This document shows, one piece after another, positions 7,033 through 8,439 of a stretch of DNA of 8,439 bases (the first letter of the stretch is position 1; each line of letters starts with the position of its first letter). The notes beneath the pieces were generated by a model, which ran no database searches, was not told where the DNA came from, and saw only the letters and a program-made list of their open reading frames with translations. Origin of the DNA: JAOUEE01 sp051011595. GTDB lineage: Bacteria > Actinomycetota > Acidimicrobiia > Acidimicrobiales > SHLQ01. The stretch is from assembly GCA_051011595.1 (NCBI GenBank), contig JBPCTQ010000400.1, positions 1 through 8,439 on the forward strand, written 5' to 3'. A program made the translations under genes and the position numbers.

Positions 7033-7038
7033 TGTCTA
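7033..7038 (-). promoter_or_regulatory. Possible -10 element for leaderless transcription of the kinase gene
   Basis: On the minus strand TAGACA ends exactly seven bases before the ATG at 7025. Transcription would then begin at or next to the start codon, which fits the missing ribosome binding site. Leaderless genes are common in actinobacteria. The hexamer lacks the final T of TAnnnT and no convincing -35 is visible, so this is tentative. Confidence 0.3.
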
Positions 7039-7078
7039 GCAGTGGTGGGCAGGAAAGGGCGTCGTACACGGCCACCGG

Positions 7079-7093
7079 TTCCATACCCTGGAA
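7079..7093. repeat. Short inverted repeat TTCCA-taccc-TGGAA in the divergent intergenic region
   Basis: Five-base arms with a five-base spacer lie in the 99-base gap between the divergent kinase and cnoX genes. The repeat covers TACCCT (7084-7089), a possible -10 element for cnoX with no clear -35. Operator or chance cannot be separated by eye. Confidence 0.25.
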
Positions 7094-7124
7094 TGTCCGT
7101 CCGATCGAGCCCGTTGGAGAAGGT

Positions 7125-7829
7125 ATGGCTGACGTCACCGACGAAACGTTCCAGACCGCAGTGATCGACCGTTCCAACGAGGTTCCGGTGGTGGTCGATC
7201 TGTGGGCGCCGTGGTGCGGCCCGTGCAAGACCCTCGGCCCGATCCTCGAAAAGGTCATCGGCGACACCGGTGGTCGGGTCGAGCTGGCCAAGGTCAACGT
7301 CGACGAGAATCCCGGTGTGGGTCAGGCCTTCAAGGTGCAGTCGATCCCCGCGGTGTACGCCATGAAGGACGGCGCCGTGGTCGATGGTTTCATGGGCGCC
7401 CAGGCCGAACCCATGGTGGCCGAGTTCGTGCAGAAGCTGTTGCCCACCGAAGAACAGAGCGCGGTCGAGTTGTTGGTGGCCGCCGGCGACGAGGCATCGC
7501 TGCTCCAGGCACTCGACCTGGAACCGGACAACCCCGAGGTGGTGGTAGCTCTCGCCGAGATCTGGGCCACCAGCGATCGGGCCGAGCAGGCCTTGGAGTT
7601 GCTGGCCAAGATCCCCGAGACGGCCGAGAGCCGGCGGGTGGCCGCCCTGGCCCGAATGGGCCCCGACGCCGCGGGCGACGATGTCGACACCAAACTCGGC
7701 GGGCTCCTCGCCCGAGTGAAGACCGACGACGCCGCTCGCCAGGAGTTCATCGATCTGCTCGAGGTACTGGGGGCCGACGACCCCCGCACCGCCGAGTGGC
7801 GCAAACGGCTCACCAACGCCCTCTTCTGA
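7125..7829 (+). CDS. cnoX: Thioredoxin-TPR chaperedoxin (CnoX/YbbN-like)
   Basis: Cytoplasmic 234-aa protein with an N-terminal thioredoxin domain (about 1-108) and a C-terminal TPR-like helical part. The redox site is intact: WAPWCGPCK with Cys31 and Cys34, and the cis-proline is Pro75 in QSIPAV. After TEEQSAVELLVAAGD come helix pairs (LLQALDLEPDNPEVVVALAEIW, SDRAEQALELLAKIP). The closing DDAARQEFIDLLEVLGADDPRTAEWRKRL is the terminal TPR_20-type module of the CnoX family. Known members act as holdases and protect proteins from oxidation, and some work with GroEL. E. coli CnoX lacks the first active-site cysteine, whereas this protein keeps both, like the Caulobacter type, so reductase activity is plausible. 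ATG at 7125 is preceded by GGAGAAGG. The frame is open far upstream, but only this start has a ribosome binding site and thioredoxin similarity. Confidence 0.92.
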   Translation: MADVTDETFQTAVIDRSNEVPVVVDLWAPWCGPCKTLGPILEKVIGDTGGRVELAKVNVDENPGVGQAFKVQSIPAVYAMKDGAVVDGFMGAQAEPMVAEFVQKLLPTEEQSAVELLVAAGDEASLLQALDLEPDNPEVVVALAEIWATSDRAEQALELLAKIPETAESRRVAALARMGPDAAGDDVDTKLGGLLARVKTDDAARQEFIDLLEVLGADDPRTAEWRKRLTNALF

Positions 7830-7844
7830 CTCCGGAACTTCTGG

Positions 7845-7891
7845 TTCTGGTAGTGCAGCGTCAGCGTGGAGCTGTCGCTGCACTACCAGAA
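7845..7891. terminator. Strong hairpin downstream of cnoX (16-bp perfect stem)
   Basis: TTCTGGTAGTGCAGCG (7845-7860) is exactly complementary to 7876-7891. Inside, after a T-T mismatch, CAGC/GCTG adds four more pairs around a GTGGA loop. It starts 15 bases after the cnoX stop, the usual place for a terminator, but no T-run follows on either strand. Actinobacteria often use such U-less hairpins. A tandem copy of TTCTGG (7839-7844) abuts the left arm. It could instead be a copy of a dispersed palindromic repeat. Confidence 0.65.
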
Positions 7892-7934
7892 GCGAGGAGA
7901 TGAGCGGTCTGAACCGGCAGCTGGGTTGACCCGC

Positions 7935-7940
7935 TAGGGT
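7935..7940 (+). promoter_or_regulatory. Probable -10 element of comEA
   Basis: TAGGGT fits the actinobacterial TAnnnT pattern and resembles the TAGGTT seen before aapJ. A start near 7947 would leave about 37 bases of leader, with GAGGAG (7972-7977) as the ribosome binding site. No good -35 is visible at 16-18 bases. The element lies inside a small palindrome, GACCC-gcta-GGGTC (7928-7941). Confidence 0.4.
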
Positions 7941-7984
7941 CGGCCTCGACGGCTTCCCCCGGTCATCGATCGAGGAGAACCGTC

Positions 7985-8439
7985 ATGTCCCGGCTCGATG
8001 GGACCGTCGACGATGTCGACCCCCTGGCCCAGCTGCGCGCCCCCGAACCCGACCAGCAACCGGGCCGGCTCCGACAACTGCTCACCGACTGGTCCGACTG
8101 GCGACGGCTGCTGAGCCTGCTGGCGCTCGGTGTCCTGGCCGTGGGCGCCGCGGTGTGGTTGTTGCGCCCGGCGGCACCACCCGTGGAGGCCAGCCTGCCG
8201 ATGGCGGCGGCCACCGCGCCGGCCCCGGGATCGCCAGCAGTGGCATCGGCCACCACCTCGCCCATCGGTGTTGTCATCCACGTGGCCGGAGCGGTTGCCC
8301 GCCCGGGCGTGTACCAGCTCACCACCGAACAACGGGTCAACGACGCCGTCGACGCGGCCGGTGGCGCCACTTCCGAGGCCGATCTGGCCCGCATCAACCT
8401 GGCCGCCCTGCTGCAGGATGGTGCCCGGGTCTACGTGCC
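7985..8439 (+). CDS. comEA: ComEA-like competence DNA-binding protein, 3' end beyond the window
   Basis: Partial gene; 151 codons are visible. The ATG at 7985 has GAGGAG seven bases upstream. The N-terminal 41 residues are polar (QLRAPEPDQQPG..., DWSDWRR). One membrane segment follows at about 42-60 (LLSLLALGVLAVGAAVWLL), then an Ala/Pro/Ser/Thr-rich spacer. From about residue 96 there is an SLBB domain: VVIHVAGAVARPGVYQL, RVNDAVDAAGGAT, DLARINLAALLQDGARVYV. This layout matches actinobacterial ComEA, in which a helix-hairpin-helix DNA-binding domain should come next, past the edge. ComEA binds incoming DNA outside the membrane for uptake through ComEC, often encoded just downstream. Absence of HhH in the visible part is due to truncation. 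SLBB polysaccharide-export proteins are a less likely alternative given the membrane anchor and short spacer. Confidence 0.85.
   Translation, partial: MSRLDGTVDDVDPLAQLRAPEPDQQPGRLRQLLTDWSDWRRLLSLLALGVLAVGAAVWLLRPAAPPVEASLPMAAATAPAPGSPAVASATTSPIGVVIHVAGAVARPGVYQLTTEQRVNDAVDAAGGATSEADLARINLAALLQDGARVYV

Noticed and set aside
6015..7124. Open plus-strand frame running into cnoX, suggesting a fusion
   Set aside because: It lies antisense to the conserved kinase gene. The cnoX ATG has its own ribosome binding site, and the extension resembles no domain.
7026..7883. Upstream extension of the kinase frame over cnoX
   Set aside because: It is antisense to the thioredoxin domain, and the kinase family N-terminus fits the ATG at 7025.
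7845..7891. Transposon end, integron attC site or attachment site
   Set aside because: No transposase or integrase gene, no matching second end and no target-site duplication are visible in the window; a terminator or dispersed repeat is simpler.
7934..8397. Minus-strand open frames in the right-hand end
   Set aside because: They are low-complexity Arg/Ser/Gly translations opposite the SLBB-containing comEA frame.

Overview
The window is GC-rich, densely packed bacterial DNA. Gene content and style point to a high-GC actinobacterium, most likely of the Acidimicrobiia type. The signs are lipoproteins with acidic Asp/Glu linkers, a PAC2-family protein, a ComEA with an N-terminal anchor and SLBB domain, and TAGnnT-like -10 elements. 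This placement is inference; no rRNA or marker gene is present.

Left part (about 1-5150, minus strand): one operon transcribed right to left from a promoter at about 5095-5123. It encodes a complete general L-amino-acid ABC importer of the Aap/Bzt type, in the classical order: aapJ (lipid-anchored binding protein, 3887-5044), aapQ (permease, 2662-3813), aapM (permease, 1442-2665) and aapP (ATPase, 669-1445). Directly behind aapP lies a small trypsin-like serine protease predicted to be a lipoprotein (4-672). The aapQ/aapM and aapM/aapP junctions are 4-base ATGA overlaps. The aapJ/aapQ junction instead holds a 14-bp hairpin with a UUCG tetraloop, probably used to make more binding protein than permease.

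Middle part (5149-7025, minus strand): a two-gene unit with a GTGA overlap. An aminoglycoside-phosphotransferase-fold kinase of the ACAD10/11 type is followed by a PAC2-family protein.

Right part (7125-8439, plus strand): a thioredoxin-TPR protein of the CnoX/YbbN type with an intact CGPC site, divergent from the kinase. It is followed by a strong hairpin (16-bp perfect stem) and then the start of comEA, which runs off the window edge.

No tRNA, rRNA, CRISPR array, insertion sequence or prophage gene was seen. Most genes are ordinary families. The more interesting points are the two hairpins, the protease at the end of the importer operon with an apparent CTG start, and the inverted repeat flanking the operon promoter.
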